From assembly GCA_013327885.1 (NCBI GenBank), contig JABUMY010000002.1, forward strand, positions 124,001-188,000: 64,000 bases of DNA, in the 5' to 3' direction. Shown piece by piece: positions 8,078 through 16,832 of this stretch (position 1 is the first letter of the stretch; each line of letters starts with the position of its first letter). A program made the translations under genes and the position numbers. The notes below the pieces were generated by a model. That model ran no database searches. It was not told the origin of the DNA and saw nothing but the letters and a program-made list of their open reading frames with translations. This stretch comes from Flavisolibacter longurius (GTDB taxonomy: Bacteria; Bacteroidota; Bacteroidia; Chitinophagales; Chitinophagaceae).

Positions 8078-8857
8078 TTAGTCAATTACCATTAACTCAT
8101 CGTCTCCAGTAGGCAATTGTTCCAAAAAGGCATCCATTTCCGATGCCGAAACATCTTTTAATAAATTGGTTAGTTCTGTTCCGGCTGCAGGAGGTAGGGT
8201 CTCCTCCTGCAGTTTGGCCGGGTTGTAGGGAACGTTTTGAATAAAGGCATCGATTTCTTCTGTGCTGGCATTTTTAATGACCTCTTTTACAGAAGTGTTT
8301 TCGTTCCGGGCCACCAGTTTGTCCAGGGTGTCCGCGGTGGGGTAGGTTGTTGCAAGGGGCGCATCGCCTTCCGGCGCATTCAGCAATTGGTAACCACCAA
8401 ATAGTACAGCGCCAAGCATGGCTGCTGCCACTGCAGCTCTTGCCCAGGTACGGGAAAAAAACGGGACCACTTTCGCCTTTGGACGAACCAGGTTGGCCAG
8501 GATCTGATCCGGCAACCGGTGAAAATAACCTTCAGGAACCGAGTAAGGCATTTGCCTGCCAACTGCCTCCAGCACCACTGACCTTTCTACTGCCGTTACA
8601 AAGGGCAGGTGGGAAAGGTTCTGCGCAAAATAATCCGGGGGCACGGCATACGGCATTTGCCGGGAAAGGCCAGCCAAAAAGGGCGAAAGCTGCTGCAGCT
8701 CGCTGGCCGCAGTCTCTTCCTGCTCTTTTACCCTGGCCAGGATAGAAGCCGCCAATCCATCAAAATAACCCTCGGGTACAGAGAGGGGGTTATTGGGAGA
8801 AGGCAAACCGCTTTCCAGGTTCCTCAGTTCATCCTGTATGTTATTCTCGTTATCCAT
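8078..8857 (-). CDS. membrane-anchored anti-sigma-like protein with internal repeats
   Basis: 259 residues with one transmembrane helix (about residues 141-160, AAVAAAMLGAVLFGGYQLL). The cytoplasmic N-terminal part carries three copies of a short motif of the form PxxVPxxYFxxL, at about residues 25, 73 and 108 (VPEGYFDGL, VPPDYFAQNL, VPEGYFHRL). The C-terminal, presumably periplasmic, part has two copies of an SxxEmDAFlxxvP motif (STEEIDAFIQNVP, SASEMDAFLEQLP). The position directly after an ECF sigma gene suggests it is the anti-sigma factor, although the classical zinc anti-sigma HxxxCxxC signature is absent. The repeated motifs may be sigma-binding segments; that is inference. Confidence 0.72.
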   Translation of the reverse strand: MDNENNIQDELRNLESGLPSPNNPLSVPEGYFDGLAASILARVKEQEETAASELQQLSPFLAGLSRQMPYAVPPDYFAQNLSHLPFVTAVERSVVLEAVGRQMPYSVPEGYFHRLPDQILANLVRPKAKVVPFFSRTWARAAVAAAMLGAVLFGGYQLLNAPEGDAPLATTYPTADTLDKLVARNENTSVKEVIKNASTEEIDAFIQNVPYNPAKLQEETLPPAAGTELTNLLKDVSASEMDAFLEQLPTGDDELMVID

Positions 8858-8893
8858 TTTACGGGGCTTATGACCTGTATCGGTACCTAAGGT

Positions 8894-9448
8894 TTAATGA
8901 TTGGTAATGAAGTCCTCTATTTTTTTCACCGCATGGTGATAGCTTGCTTTTAAGGCGCCTTCGCTGGTTTCCAGCACCCGGCTCATTTCTTCGTAGGGCA
9001 TTTCGTCGTAATACCGCAGGGTAAACACAATACGCTGCTTTTCAGGCAGCTTTTGAATGGCCAGTTGCAGCTTCCATTCGAGTTTATTCGGGTCGAAATG
9101 TTTGTCCGCTTTGATTTTGTTGCTCAGGCCGGTTTCCACATCGCTGAGGCTGACGGCCGACCGTTTTTTCTGCGCTTCCAGAAAAGTGAGGCTTTCGTTG
9201 GTAGCGATCCGGTACAGCCAGGTATAGAGCTGGGATTCTTCTTTGAAGTTTTCGAGGCCGTTCCAAACGCGGATAAACACGTTTTGCAGTACGTCGTTGG
9301 CATCATCGTGGTCAACCACCATGCGGCGGATGTGCCAGTACAGGCGTTCCTGGTACTTTTTAATAAGGGCGGTAAACGCCGGTTCTTTCGTAGGCGGATT
9401 TCGGAACTGCTGTAATAATTCTGCGTCTGAGCGATCGGTTAGTGCCAT
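8894..9448 (-). CDS. ECF RNA polymerase sigma factor
   Basis: 184 residues, typical for sigma-70 family ECF factors. The region 2 signature is present (ALIKKYQERLYWHIRRMV, then DANDVLQNVFIRVWNGLENF). Region 2.4 reads YTWLYRIATNESLTFL. Region 4 is also present (AIQKLPEKQRIVFTLRYYDEMPYEEMSRVLETSEGALKASYHHAVKKI). It heads the operon sigma, anti-sigma-like, Spy-like. A role in envelope stress is likely from that context, since the operon supplies its own periplasmic partner. Confidence 0.93.
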   Translation of the reverse strand: MALTDRSDAELLQQFRNPPTKEPAFTALIKKYQERLYWHIRRMVVDHDDANDVLQNVFIRVWNGLENFKEESQLYTWLYRIATNESLTFLEAQKKRSAVSLSDVETGLSNKIKADKHFDPNKLEWKLQLAIQKLPEKQRIVFTLRYYDEMPYEEMSRVLETSEGALKASYHHAVKKIEDFITNH

Positions 9449-9568
9449 TCATTACAATTATCAAAACATATGCTACCGGTGTAAAGATACTCCTTCCGGC
9501 GAAAGCGAAAAGTGCAGGCCAATCTGCACAGTCGTTAAAATAGGGTTGAATTTATTTCGGGCAAAGAA

Positions 9569-9599
9569 AAAGGGAGCGCCTTGCGGCATCTCCCTTTTA
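9569..9599 (-). terminator. intrinsic terminator after the ahpC-ahpD operon
   Basis: On the minus strand AAAAGGGAG and CTCCCTTTT pair around a 13-base loop, followed by a T-rich tract. It sits 18 bases after the stop of the AhpD-like gene. Confidence 0.75.
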
Positions 9600-9617
9600 T
9601 TCTTAATAGATGGCTTT

Positions 9618-10217
9618 TTAATTCAGCAATACGCCAAGGCTTTTGATAACGGCGCCTACACGCACGGCATCGTGGATGCGCTGCTTATCGGTGCCATGCT
9701 TTAGCAGTGCGGCTTCATGCGAGGTTACGCAAAGCGAACAGCCGTTTACAGCGCTCACCGCAAGGCTTACCAGCTCAAACAACTCCTTGCCCAAAACGGG
9801 GTTGGCCATAATGCTCATGCGAATGCCTGCCTGCGCTTTGTCGTAAAACTCGTCGTGCATAAAATGCCTGAAACGGTAATACACGTTGTTGGCGTTCATC
9901 AGGCTTGTGCAGGCAATGATTTCAGCCAGTTCGGCGGCAGTAGCGCCATTTTCAAGGGCACTGGCTTCAAAACTTTGCTGCAACGCGGTATTTTTCTCAT
10001 TCACGGCTACGGCCAGGGCAATGAGGTAAGCGTCCTTTTTGCCAAGGCTTTCGGCGTTCAGCGCTGTGGACAGGTTCAGCTTCATGTCCTTCAGGTAGCG
10101 GCTCTTGGCTTCTTTCAACGCATCGAGTTGCGGTGTCAGCTTTTCCTCGCCTACCTGCAGGTCCTTTAACAGGGCCAGCGCATCGTCCTGGGTGGCGGCT
10201 GCGGTTCCAAATAACAT
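9618..10217 (-). CDS. ahpD: AhpD-like alkylhydroperoxidase (carboxymuconolactone decarboxylase family)
   Basis: 199 residues with two CMD-like helical halves. The second half bears the redox motif NGCSLCVTSHEAAL, matching the AhpD CxxC with the downstream histidine that forms the proton relay. AhpD reduces the peroxiredoxin AhpC using dihydrolipoamide-linked reductants. The gene follows ahpC by 28 bases, the same pairing as in mycobacteria, and the AhpC here is also of that type. Gene symbol given by family and context. Confidence 0.85.
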   Translation of the reverse strand: MLFGTAAATQDDALALLKDLQVGEEKLTPQLDALKEAKSRYLKDMKLNLSTALNAESLGKKDAYLIALAVAVNEKNTALQQSFEASALENGATAAELAEIIACTSLMNANNVYYRFRHFMHDEFYDKAQAGIRMSIMANPVLGKELFELVSLAVSAVNGCSLCVTSHEAALLKHGTDKQRIHDAVRVGAVIKSLGVLLN

Positions 10218-10245
10218 TGTTTTTGTTTTTCTTGATTCAAAAAGA

Positions 10246-10803
10246 TTAGGCGTTGGTCAGCGTGGCTTCGCCTTTCTGCCAGTTGCACGGGCAAAGTTCA
10301 TCCGTCTGCAGGGCGTCCAGCACACGCAGCACTTCTTTTACGTTGCGGCCTACATTCAGGTCGTACAGCGATACCCAGCGTACGTCGCCCTGCGGGTCAA
10401 CGATAAAGGTGGCACGATAAGCAATCTTTTCTTCGCACTGCAAAATGCCCAGTTCTTCGGCCAGGGTTTTGGAGGTATCGGCCAGCATGGGGAACTGCAG
10501 GTCACGCAGGTCTTCGTGGTCTTTACGCCAGGCCAGGTGTACAAACTCGCTGTCGGTAGAAGCGCCAACCAGTACGGTGTCGCGATCAGCAAAATCCTGG
10601 TAGTGTTTGTTGAATTCAGCGATTTCGGTAGGACAAACAAAGGTGAAATCTTTTGGCCACCAGAACATCACCATCCATTTGCCGGCGTTTTTGATTTCTT
10701 CGTAAGTCAGCTCATAGAACTCTGCACCTTTTTCAATGGATACGACTGCCTTTTTCTTGAACTCGGGGAATTTCGATCCCAGGGATAACGTTGTGTTTCT
10801 CAT
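10246..10803 (-). CDS. ahpC: alkyl hydroperoxide reductase AhpC-type peroxiredoxin
   Basis: 185 residues. The peroxidatic cysteine lies in FTFVCPTEIAEF and resolving cysteines in ELCPCNWQKG near the C-terminus. The arrangement (CPCNW, no long tail) matches the AhpD-dependent AhpC of actinobacteria rather than the enteric AhpF-dependent form. It reduces hydrogen peroxide, organic peroxides and peroxynitrite in the cytoplasm. It is the first gene of the ahpC-ahpD operon, preceded by a good promoter match at 10832-10862. No OxyR gene is nearby. Confidence 0.93.
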   Translation of the reverse strand: MRNTTLSLGSKFPEFKKKAVVSIEKGAEFYELTYEEIKNAGKWMVMFWWPKDFTFVCPTEIAEFNKHYQDFADRDTVLVGASTDSEFVHLAWRKDHEDLRDLQFPMLADTSKTLAEELGILQCEEKIAYRATFIVDPQGDVRWVSLYDLNVGRNVKEVLRVLDALQTDELCPCNWQKGEATLTNA

Positions 10804-10831
10804 TTTTTTATTCTTGTTCTTTTTGACGGCG

Positions 10832-10862
10832 CAAATTTCCGGGCTGGAGAGTTGCCAACAAA
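10832..10862 (-). promoter_or_regulatory. Bacteroidota-type promoter for ahpC
   Basis: On the minus strand TTTG (10859-10862) is followed, after exactly 19 bases, by GAAATTTG (10832-10839), which fits TAnnTTTG at every fixed position but the first. Expected transcription start is near 10828, about 25 bases before the ATG. Confidence 0.55.
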
Positions 10863-11049
10863 GCCGGAAGCGGAATTTTTCCTGCTAAAGATTGTTAAAG
10901 GATGTATGGAATAATTCTCTCAACTAACCCCGATCTTTAACCGAATAGTTTTACGGCCCGGTTGTTTGGCTATGCAGCACTGACCAAAGTGAGGAAAGGA
11001 AATTTTTAACCAAATACCTGCTTTCCGTACAGGGGCTAATTGGAAGAAA

Positions 11050-11907
11050 ATGCCTAACTATGCAGGCTTTTTCAACAGAACGAAGGCTATTGCTATCGAA
11101 CAAATTAAACAGCAACGAATGGACGGTGACAGAAAAAGAAGGTTCCTGATCTCAAGACGGATAGATGGTTTTTTTACCATCTTTTCCGACGTCACATCAT
11201 TTATCGGCCGCTTTTTTAAAGAGATGTTCCGCCGTCCGTTTGAGTGGAACGAATTTATCAAGCAATGCTATGAGATCGGTTACCGTTCCCTGGCACTCAT
11301 CTCCATGACGGCCTTTATCACCGGTGTGGTGTTTACCAAACAATCACGGCCTTCCTTATCCGAATTTGGTGCACAGTCCTGGCTGCCTTCGCTGGTGGCC
11401 ATTGCCATTATCAAATCGCTGGCACCCCTGGTGACAGCGCTGATCAGTGCCGGTAAAGTGGGTTCGGGCATTGGTGCGGAGCTGGGATCGATGCGGGTAA
11501 CAGAGCAGATCGATGCCATGGAAGTATCGGCCACCAACCCGTTCAAATTTTTGGTGAACACACGCATTGGTGCCACCACGCTGATGATGCCGGCGCTGAT
11601 GTTGTTCTCGGCCTTTATTTCCATGATGGGTTCTTACATGGATATTTACCTGCACGAGCAAACCAGCTTTACCACGTTTTTGCAGCAGGCGTTTTCCAAG
11701 ATCACTTTCCTGGATTATGCTTCTTCTATTTTCCGGTCGCTGGTGTTTGGTTTTACCATTGGCGCCGTGGGTTGCTACAAAGGCTTTCATGCATCGGGCG
11801 GAACACAGGGTGTGGGACGGGCTGCCAACGCAGCAGTGGTGGTGTCTATGTTTTTAATTTTTATCGAGGAAATGCTGATCCTCCAAGTCATTAACGCTTT
11901 CCGGTAA
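11050..11907 (+). CDS. mlaE: MlaE-family ABC transporter permease
   Basis: 285 residues with about five membrane segments. It carries the MlaE/permease family signature (IAIIKSLAPLVTALISAGKVGSGIGAELGSMRVTEQIDAMEV) and a C-terminal VGRAANAAVVVSMFLIFIEEMLI segment. It forms the inner-membrane channel of an MCE lipid transporter that moves phospholipids between inner and outer membrane. First gene of a tight mlaE-mlaF-mlaD operon (1-base gap to the next). The true start might be the ATG at 11119 (MDGDRKRR), since the first 23 residues are not conserved-looking. Confidence 0.92.
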   Translation: MPNYAGFFNRTKAIAIEQIKQQRMDGDRKRRFLISRRIDGFFTIFSDVTSFIGRFFKEMFRRPFEWNEFIKQCYEIGYRSLALISMTAFITGVVFTKQSRPSLSEFGAQSWLPSLVAIAIIKSLAPLVTALISAGKVGSGIGAELGSMRVTEQIDAMEVSATNPFKFLVNTRIGATTLMMPALMLFSAFISMMGSYMDIYLHEQTSFTTFLQQAFSKITFLDYASSIFRSLVFGFTIGAVGCYKGFHASGGTQGVGRAANAAVVVSMFLIFIEEMLILQVINAFR

Positions 11908-11908
11908 T

Positions 11909-12679
11909 ATGCGGCACATTGTGAAACCTCAACAAAAAGAAACGGACATCAACATCCGTAACCTGCACAAAGCCTTTGGCGACAACGAGGTGCTGAAAGG
12001 CGTGGACCTGGACCTGCACCACGGCGAGAACCTGGTGGTGCTGGGCCGTTCGGGTACGGGTAAGTCGGTGCTCATTAAGATCATTGCCGGCTTGCTGAAA
12101 CCCGATAGCGGCACCGTAAATGTGTTGGGAAAAGAAGTGCCACTGCTGAAAGAAAAAGAGCTGAATGCCCTGCGCCTGCAGCTCGGCTTTTCGTTTCAGA
12201 ACAGTGCCCTTTACGACAGCATGAGTGTGATGGAAAACCTGCTTTTTCCGCTGAGCCATCATCGCAAGCAGTTGACCACCGGTGAGGCTACGCATGCCGT
12301 GGAATCAGTGCTGGATGCTGTGGGCCTGCTGCAAGCTAAAAACCAGATGCCATCGGAGCTTTCGGGCGGACAAAAAAAACGCATCGGCATTGGCCGTACC
12401 CTTATCCTGCAGCCAAAGATCATGTTGTACGATGAGCCTACGGCGGGATTGGACCCTATCACCAGTACAGAGATCAATGACCTGATCAACGAAGTGCAGG
12501 AACGGTACCATACCAGTTCTATCATCATTACCCACGACCTGACCTGTGCCAGGGATACGGCCGACCGGGTGGCCATGTTGCTTGATGGCAACTTTGCCAA
12601 GGAAGGAACGTTTGAAGATGTTTTCAGCTCGGATGACGAACGAATAAAAAGTTTTTATAATTATAATTTTACCCAATAA
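11909..12679 (+). CDS. mlaF: MlaF-family ABC transporter ATP-binding protein
   Basis: 256 residues with a complete ABC ATPase: Walker A GRSGTGKSVLIK, the Q-loop, signature ELSGGQKKRIGIGRTLILQ, Walker B KIMLYDEPTAGLDP, and the switch histidine in IIITHDL. It energises the MlaE permease for phospholipid transport. One base separates it from mlaE, and the next gene starts immediately after its stop, so the three are translated as one unit. The N-terminal MRHIVKPQQKETDI is a short extension; a later start is possible. Confidence 0.93.
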   Translation: MRHIVKPQQKETDINIRNLHKAFGDNEVLKGVDLDLHHGENLVVLGRSGTGKSVLIKIIAGLLKPDSGTVNVLGKEVPLLKEKELNALRLQLGFSFQNSALYDSMSVMENLLFPLSHHRKQLTTGEATHAVESVLDAVGLLQAKNQMPSELSGGQKKRIGIGRTLILQPKIMLYDEPTAGLDPITSTEINDLINEVQERYHTSSIIITHDLTCARDTADRVAMLLDGNFAKEGTFEDVFSSDDERIKSFYNYNFTQ

Positions 12680-13651
12680 ATGGAAAAACAAAATAAACGG
12701 GCAGTCATTGTGGGCATCTTTGTATTTGCGGCCCTCGTGATTTTTGTCCTTGGTGTCATGACGCTGGGCGGCCAGAAAGACCTGTTCAACAAAGGCGCTA
12801 CCATCCATGCGGTTTTTAACGAAGTGAACGGGCTGCAGCCAGGTGGCAATGTTTGGTATGCCGGTGTAAAGGTGGGCACGGTACAGGGCATTCATTTCAA
12901 CAAAGAAGGAAAGGTGGATGTGGAGATGAACATTACCGAAGATCACCTGCCCATTATTAAAACCGATACAAGGGCCAAAGTAGGCGCTGATGGATTTATT
13001 GGCAACAAGATCGTGATCCTTTCAGGTGGCACCGCCGCAGCGCCGGTTGTAAAAGACGGCAGCACCGTGCAAACAGAATCCTCGCTGAGCACCGATGAGA
13101 TCATGGCTACCCTGCAGGAAAACAACCGCAACATCCTGGCCATTACCACCGATTTTAAAACCATCAGCAACAAAATGCTCAACGGCGAAGGCTCAGTAGG
13201 CAAGCTGCTGAACGACGAGCAGCTTTACCGCGACCTGCAAACCAGCATGGCTTCGTTGCGCCTGGCAGCCGCCAACGCACAAACGCTTGCGGCTAACGTT
13301 ACCGGTTATACGGAAAAGCTGACCGCGAAAGGTTCGCTGGCCAATGACCTGGTGACCGATACGGTTCTTTTTTCGCGGCTGCGCAGCACCGTTAGAGAGA
13401 TCGATGCACTGACAGCAACGGCCGGACAGATCGTTGGCAACCTCAATGCCACCAGCCAGGACATCAACCAGAAACTGGCCGATCCTTCGTCGCCGGCAGG
13501 CCTGCTGCTGAACGATAAGGCTGCGGCAGCCGACATCAAGGCTACGCTAAAAAACCTGCAAACCAGTACGCAAAAACTCGACGAGAACATGGAAGCCCTG
13601 CAGCACAACTTTTTACTGCGCGGTTTCTTTCGCAAGAAAAAAAGCCAGTAG
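12680..13651 (+). CDS. mlaD: MlaD/MCE-domain substrate-binding protein
   Basis: 323 residues: an N-terminal membrane anchor (VIVGIFVFAALVIFVLGVMTLGG), then one MCE domain at about residues 40-120 (GATIHAVFNEVNGLQPGGNVWYAGVKVGTV). A long helical, coiled-coil-prone tail follows, ending in the basic RGFFRKKKSQ. MCE proteins form hexameric rings that carry lipids across the periplasm. Last gene of the mla operon; a heptamer array and a strong terminator follow its stop. Confidence 0.92.
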   Translation: MEKQNKRAVIVGIFVFAALVIFVLGVMTLGGQKDLFNKGATIHAVFNEVNGLQPGGNVWYAGVKVGTVQGIHFNKEGKVDVEMNITEDHLPIIKTDTRAKVGADGFIGNKIVILSGGTAAAPVVKDGSTVQTESSLSTDEIMATLQENNRNILAITTDFKTISNKMLNGEGSVGKLLNDEQLYRDLQTSMASLRLAAANAQTLAANVTGYTEKLTAKGSLANDLVTDTVLFSRLRSTVREIDALTATAGQIVGNLNATSQDINQKLADPSSPAGLLLNDKAAAADIKATLKNLQTSTQKLDENMEALQHNFLLRGFFRKKKSQ

Positions 13652-13656
13652 TGTTT

Positions 13657-13690
13657 CAATTGGCAATCGACAATAAGCAATGAGCAAGAG
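13657..13690 (+). repeat. heptamer tandem array B (CAATnnn units)
   Basis: Four full 7-bp units CAATnnn plus one partial unit, starting 5 bases after the mlaD stop and running directly into the terminator stem at 13691. Confidence 0.8.
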
Positions 13691-13717
13691 AAAGCGGGAC
13701 CAAGTCCCGCTTTTTTT
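13691..13717 (+). terminator. intrinsic terminator after mlaEFD
   Basis: A perfect 10-bp stem AAAGCGGGAC / GTCCCGCTTT with a 3-base loop, followed by T residues. Confidence 0.9.
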
Positions 13718-13790
13718 ATGTAAAAAGCACAGAGAAAAAACCTGCATTTCGTTAGCGGAAACGATTCAATACATGACAAAAAGCAACAGT

Positions 13791-13821
13791 ACTGCCGACT
13801 GCCGACTGCTTACTGCCTACT
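13791..13821 (-). repeat. heptamer tandem array C (ACTGCnn units)
   Basis: Four 7-bp units ACTGCCG or ACTGCTT/ACTGCCT on the + strand. It lies 30 bases beyond the stop of the minus-strand gene ending at 13851, so in that gene's sense orientation the units read as GCAGT-type repeats. Confidence 0.75.
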
Positions 13822-13850
13822 TTTTTGATAGCAGACTCCTTTCAACAGCC

Positions 13851-14300
13851 TCACGCCGTTGCCGGGAGAACGCGGTCTTTCTCCGCAACATCAGCGGTTA
13901 AAAACCAGGCAAAGCCAAAAAGGAGGCTGTAAAATTCAAACTTGTCGGTAAGGGAATTGGTGGTAAGATCGCTCTTGCCCACCACGGCTTTCTGACTGTT
14001 GAGCAGCACCAGCTTTTCGTCTTCGATCCGGTGATACATCTTTTGCCCGTTGATGGTAAATTGACCCGGTGAAGGTTTGCTGGCAAACGGAGCTTCGCCA
14101 ATAACAACGCCGTACTCGCTGCGCAAAAGGATCTTTTTGTTCAGCAGGCCCTGAACCTGTAGAAAGAAGATCCGTTTGGTCAGTCCCATCAACCGCAGGG
14201 AAAGCCGCTGCAGGTTAAAGACCAGCGACCGTGTGTTTTCTTCCTGTTGCAGTAGCCAATGATGCAGGCCGTCTGTAGCGTGTGAAAGAACCCATTTCAT
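13851..14300 (-). CDS. hypothetical protein, 149 aa
   Basis: 149 residues with no signal peptide. The N-terminal half is amphipathic helix with many aromatic and basic residues (LSLRLMGLTKRIFFLQVQGLLNKKILL). The C-terminal half has beta character and a hydrophobic FYSLLFGFAWFLTADV segment that could be membrane-associated. Codon use matches the surrounding genes. No family recognised. It is alone, convergent with the mla operon and upstream of the transketolase subunit gene's terminator. Confidence 0.65.
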   Translation of the reverse strand: MKWVLSHATDGLHHWLLQQEENTRSLVFNLQRLSLRLMGLTKRIFFLQVQGLLNKKILLRSEYGVVIGEAPFASKPSPGQFTINGQKMYHRIEDEKLVLLNSQKAVVGKSDLTTNSLTDKFEFYSLLFGFAWFLTADVAEKDRVLPATA

Positions 14301-14434
14301 ATGCGAATCGTTTGATTAAGGCTATGAAAAATTACAAAATAGTTTAGATGCAACAGCAGGGCTGCGGTATTTGTGGAAAAAATAAGGGAAAGGTCTTAGA
14401 CGGAAGCAAGCAGGACCATAAAAGCGCAGGCATA

Positions 14435-14460
14435 TAAAAAAAGCTCCCGAAGGAGCTTTT
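14435..14460 (-). terminator. intrinsic terminator after transketolase subunit gene
   Basis: Minus strand AAAAGCTCC and GGGAGCTTTT form a near-perfect stem around a short loop with a following T-run; 20 bases past the stop at 14481. Confidence 0.8.
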
Positions 14461-14480
14461 GCACTATCGAAGCAAAGAGC

Positions 14481-15449
14481 TTATTTCTTTTTTCTGGCCA
14501 TGGCTTTTTCGGCAGCGGCAACAATGTGCTGCACGCTAAGACCGTATTTTTCAAGAAGCTGGTCAGGCGTTCCGCTTTCGCCAAATGTGTCATCCGTACC
14601 CACGTACTCGATGGGAACAGGGAAATTTTTAGCAGCCACTTGTGCCACCGCATCGCCCATACCGCCCAGTACATTGTGCTCTTCGGCCGTAACGGCGCAA
14701 CCTGTTTTTTGAATGGAAGCAAGAATGGCTTCTTCATCCAGCGGTTTGATGGTGTGCAGGTTGATCACCTCTACGCTGATGCCTTTTTCTTCCAGTTGCA
14801 CCCCTGCCTGGATGGCTAGCCATACCAGGTGACCGCAGGCAAAAATGGAAACATCAGTGCCTTCGGAAAATTGCTGCGCCTTGCCGATCTGGAACGGTTC
14901 TTCCGGGGTGAAAACAGGCCAGCTTGGGCGGCCGAAGCGCAAATACACAGGTCCTTCGTATTCAGCGATGGCCAGCGTAGCGGCCTTGGTTTGGTTGTAA
15001 TCGCAGGGAACGATCACGGTCATGCCCGGCAGCATTTTCATCATGCCGATATCTTCAAGGATCTGGTGCGTAGCGCCGTCCTCACCCAGGGTAACGCCGG
15101 CATGCGAAGCACAGATCTTTACGTTTTTATCGCTGTAGGCTACACTCTGGCGGATCTGGTCGTACACCCGGCCGGTAGAAAAGTTGGCGAAGGTGGTGGT
15201 GAACGGGATCTTGCCACCAATGGTAAGACCAGCTGCAATACCGATCATGTTGGCTTCGGCAATACCCACCTGGATAAAGCGTTCGGGGTTCTCCTTCATA
15301 AAACCCTGGAGTTTCATGGAACCGGCCAGGTCGGCAGTCAGGGCCACTACATTCGGGTTGGTACGACCGAGTTCTGTCATGGCATCGCCAAAGCCGCTGC
15401 GGGTATCTTTTTTACCTTTTGGTTGTATGTCTTTGAGCATAGGGCGCAA
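14481..15449 (-). CDS. transketolase C-terminal subunit (split transketolase)
   Basis: 322 residues covering only the pyrimidine-binding and C-terminal domains of transketolase. The catalytic glutamate lies in VGIAEANMIGIAAGL; GATHQILEDIGMMKMLPG and the C-terminal domain VEVINLHTIKPLDEEAI are also typical. The N-terminal thiamine-diphosphate binding half is a separate gene in many bacteria and is not in this window or next to this gene. Together the halves transfer two-carbon units in the non-oxidative pentose phosphate pathway. rpiA of the same pathway is in the window but 23 kb away. Confidence 0.9.
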   Translation of the reverse strand: MRPMLKDIQPKGKKDTRSGFGDAMTELGRTNPNVVALTADLAGSMKLQGFMKENPERFIQVGIAEANMIGIAAGLTIGGKIPFTTTFANFSTGRVYDQIRQSVAYSDKNVKICASHAGVTLGEDGATHQILEDIGMMKMLPGMTVIVPCDYNQTKAATLAIAEYEGPVYLRFGRPSWPVFTPEEPFQIGKAQQFSEGTDVSIFACGHLVWLAIQAGVQLEEKGISVEVINLHTIKPLDEEAILASIQKTGCAVTAEEHNVLGGMGDAVAQVAAKNFPVPIEYVGTDDTFGESGTPDQLLEKYGLSVQHIVAAAEKAMARKKK

Positions 15450-15530
15450 AGATAAGGTTCGCCTTCAAACCAAAAAGTATATGTTCAGAAGGCGTGTCCC
15501 TATAGGCCCAGAACGTTTGATCATCACACT

Positions 15531-15568
15531 AAAAACAAAAAGCCTCCGCCCGAAAAACTGGCGAAGGC
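15531..15568 (-). terminator. intrinsic terminator after galE
   Basis: On the minus strand GCCTTCGCC and GGCGGAGGC pair (one mismatch) around a 9-base loop and are followed by TTTTTGTTTTT. It lies 70 bases past the galE stop. Confidence 0.75.
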
Positions 15569-15637
15569 AAAAAAGATATCATGCAAAAGCGAGGGTCTGT
15601 GCTTAGATCTCCCTTCCACCGGAGGGGCGGGGGAGGC

Positions 15638-16693
15638 CTAATTCAACTCCGAATTTGTTGAGGCAAAAAGCTTCTCGTCTTCCTTCAGCTTTAATTCCCA
15701 CTTCCAGGCCGTGTCCATCATGTCTTCAATGGTCATTTTCGGGTCCCACTGCAGGCGGCTTTTGGCTTTGTCGTTGTTGGCATAAATGGCAATCACATCA
15801 CCGGGGCGGCGCGGACCGATCTCGTAGTTCAGCGAAACACCGCTTACTTTTTCAAAAGCCCGGATGGCTTCCAGCACGGTAACGCCGTTGCCGGTACCCA
15901 GGTTGAACACCTCGCAGCCGCCGATGTTGCGGCCTTCCTCCAGGTATTGAATGGCCAGCGTATGTGCATGGGCAATGTCGCTAACATGAATGAAATCGCG
16001 AACACAGCTTCCGTCACGGGTATTGTAATCGTTGCCAAAGACCGTCATCTTCGGCAACTTGCCAATAGCGGTTTGCGTAATGGCCGGTACCAGGTTTTGT
16101 GGACGGCCAAGCGGCATCTCGCCAATCTTTATGGACGGGTGGGCACCTACGGGGTTAAAATAACGCAGCAGGATGGTATGCGTGCCGGCCGCTTTTTGAA
16201 ATTCCCCAATGATTTGCTCACCCATTTGCTTGGTGTATCCGTAAGGCGACTCGGCCGGCTTGGGTGGGGTTTCTTCGGTAACAATGGTATGATCGGGATT
16301 GCCGTAAACCGTACACGAAGAAGAAAAAACAAACCAGGGGGTGCGAAACTCCTGCACGCATTTCAGCAGGTTGATCAGCGATACCAGGTTGTTCTCGAAA
16401 TACATGAGCGGCTTTTCCACCGATTCGCCAACAGCTTTGTAAGCGGCAAAATGAATAATGCCTTTAATGTCTTCGTTCTCCTGGAAAATAGCGGCTGTAT
16501 CGTCAAAATTGCAAAGGTCTACCTTGTAGTTTTTCACGGCCTTGCCCGTGATCTTTTCCACGCCATCCAGGATGGCAGCATTGGAGCGACTGTTGTTGTC
16601 AACAGAAATAACATCGTATCCATTTTCAATCAGATCAACAAGGGTATGGGAGCCAATATAGCCACAACCACCCGTCACCAGAATTTTTGGCAT
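15638..16693 (-). CDS. galE: UDP-glucose 4-epimerase
   Basis: 351 residues from the ATG at 16693, close to the usual 338-350. The NAD-binding Rossmann motif VTGGCGYIGSHTLVDL starts at residue 5. SSSCTVYG holds the catalytic serine/threonine and SPYGYTKQMGE the Tyr-xxx-Lys pair. The conserved NPVGAHPSIKIGE and LGTGNGVTVLE segments are present. It interconverts UDP-glucose and UDP-galactose for polysaccharide or galactose metabolism. The frame is open to 16795 but the extra 34 residues precede the Rossmann start. Monocistronic between two terminators. Confidence 0.94.
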   Translation of the reverse strand: MPKILVTGGCGYIGSHTLVDLIENGYDVISVDNNSRSNAAILDGVEKITGKAVKNYKVDLCNFDDTAAIFQENEDIKGIIHFAAYKAVGESVEKPLMYFENNLVSLINLLKCVQEFRTPWFVFSSSCTVYGNPDHTIVTEETPPKPAESPYGYTKQMGEQIIGEFQKAAGTHTILLRYFNPVGAHPSIKIGEMPLGRPQNLVPAITQTAIGKLPKMTVFGNDYNTRDGSCVRDFIHVSDIAHAHTLAIQYLEEGRNIGGCEVFNLGTGNGVTVLEAIRAFEKVSGVSLNYEIGPRRPGDVIAIYANNDKAKSRLQWDPKMTIEDMMDTAWKWELKLKEDEKLFASTNSELN

Positions 16694-16770
16694 GCATAAA
16701 AATTGAAGCGCAAAAATGAGAAAATTAATTTTAAAAGAAGAATGAAGGGCCAGAATACGGCAGTCAGGAA

Positions 16771-16815
16771 AAAGAAAAAGGCAACAAGCTGTCAAGGTTA
16801 CTGCTTGTTGCCTTT
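16771..16815 (-). terminator. intrinsic terminator after the Pit transporter gene
   Basis: AAAGGCAACAAGC and GCTTGTTGCCTTT make a perfect 13-bp stem around a 13-base loop; on the minus strand it is followed by a T-rich tract. It ends 17 bases past the stop at 16833. Confidence 0.85.
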
Positions 16816-16832
16816 CGTAAAAGATTTTTTTA

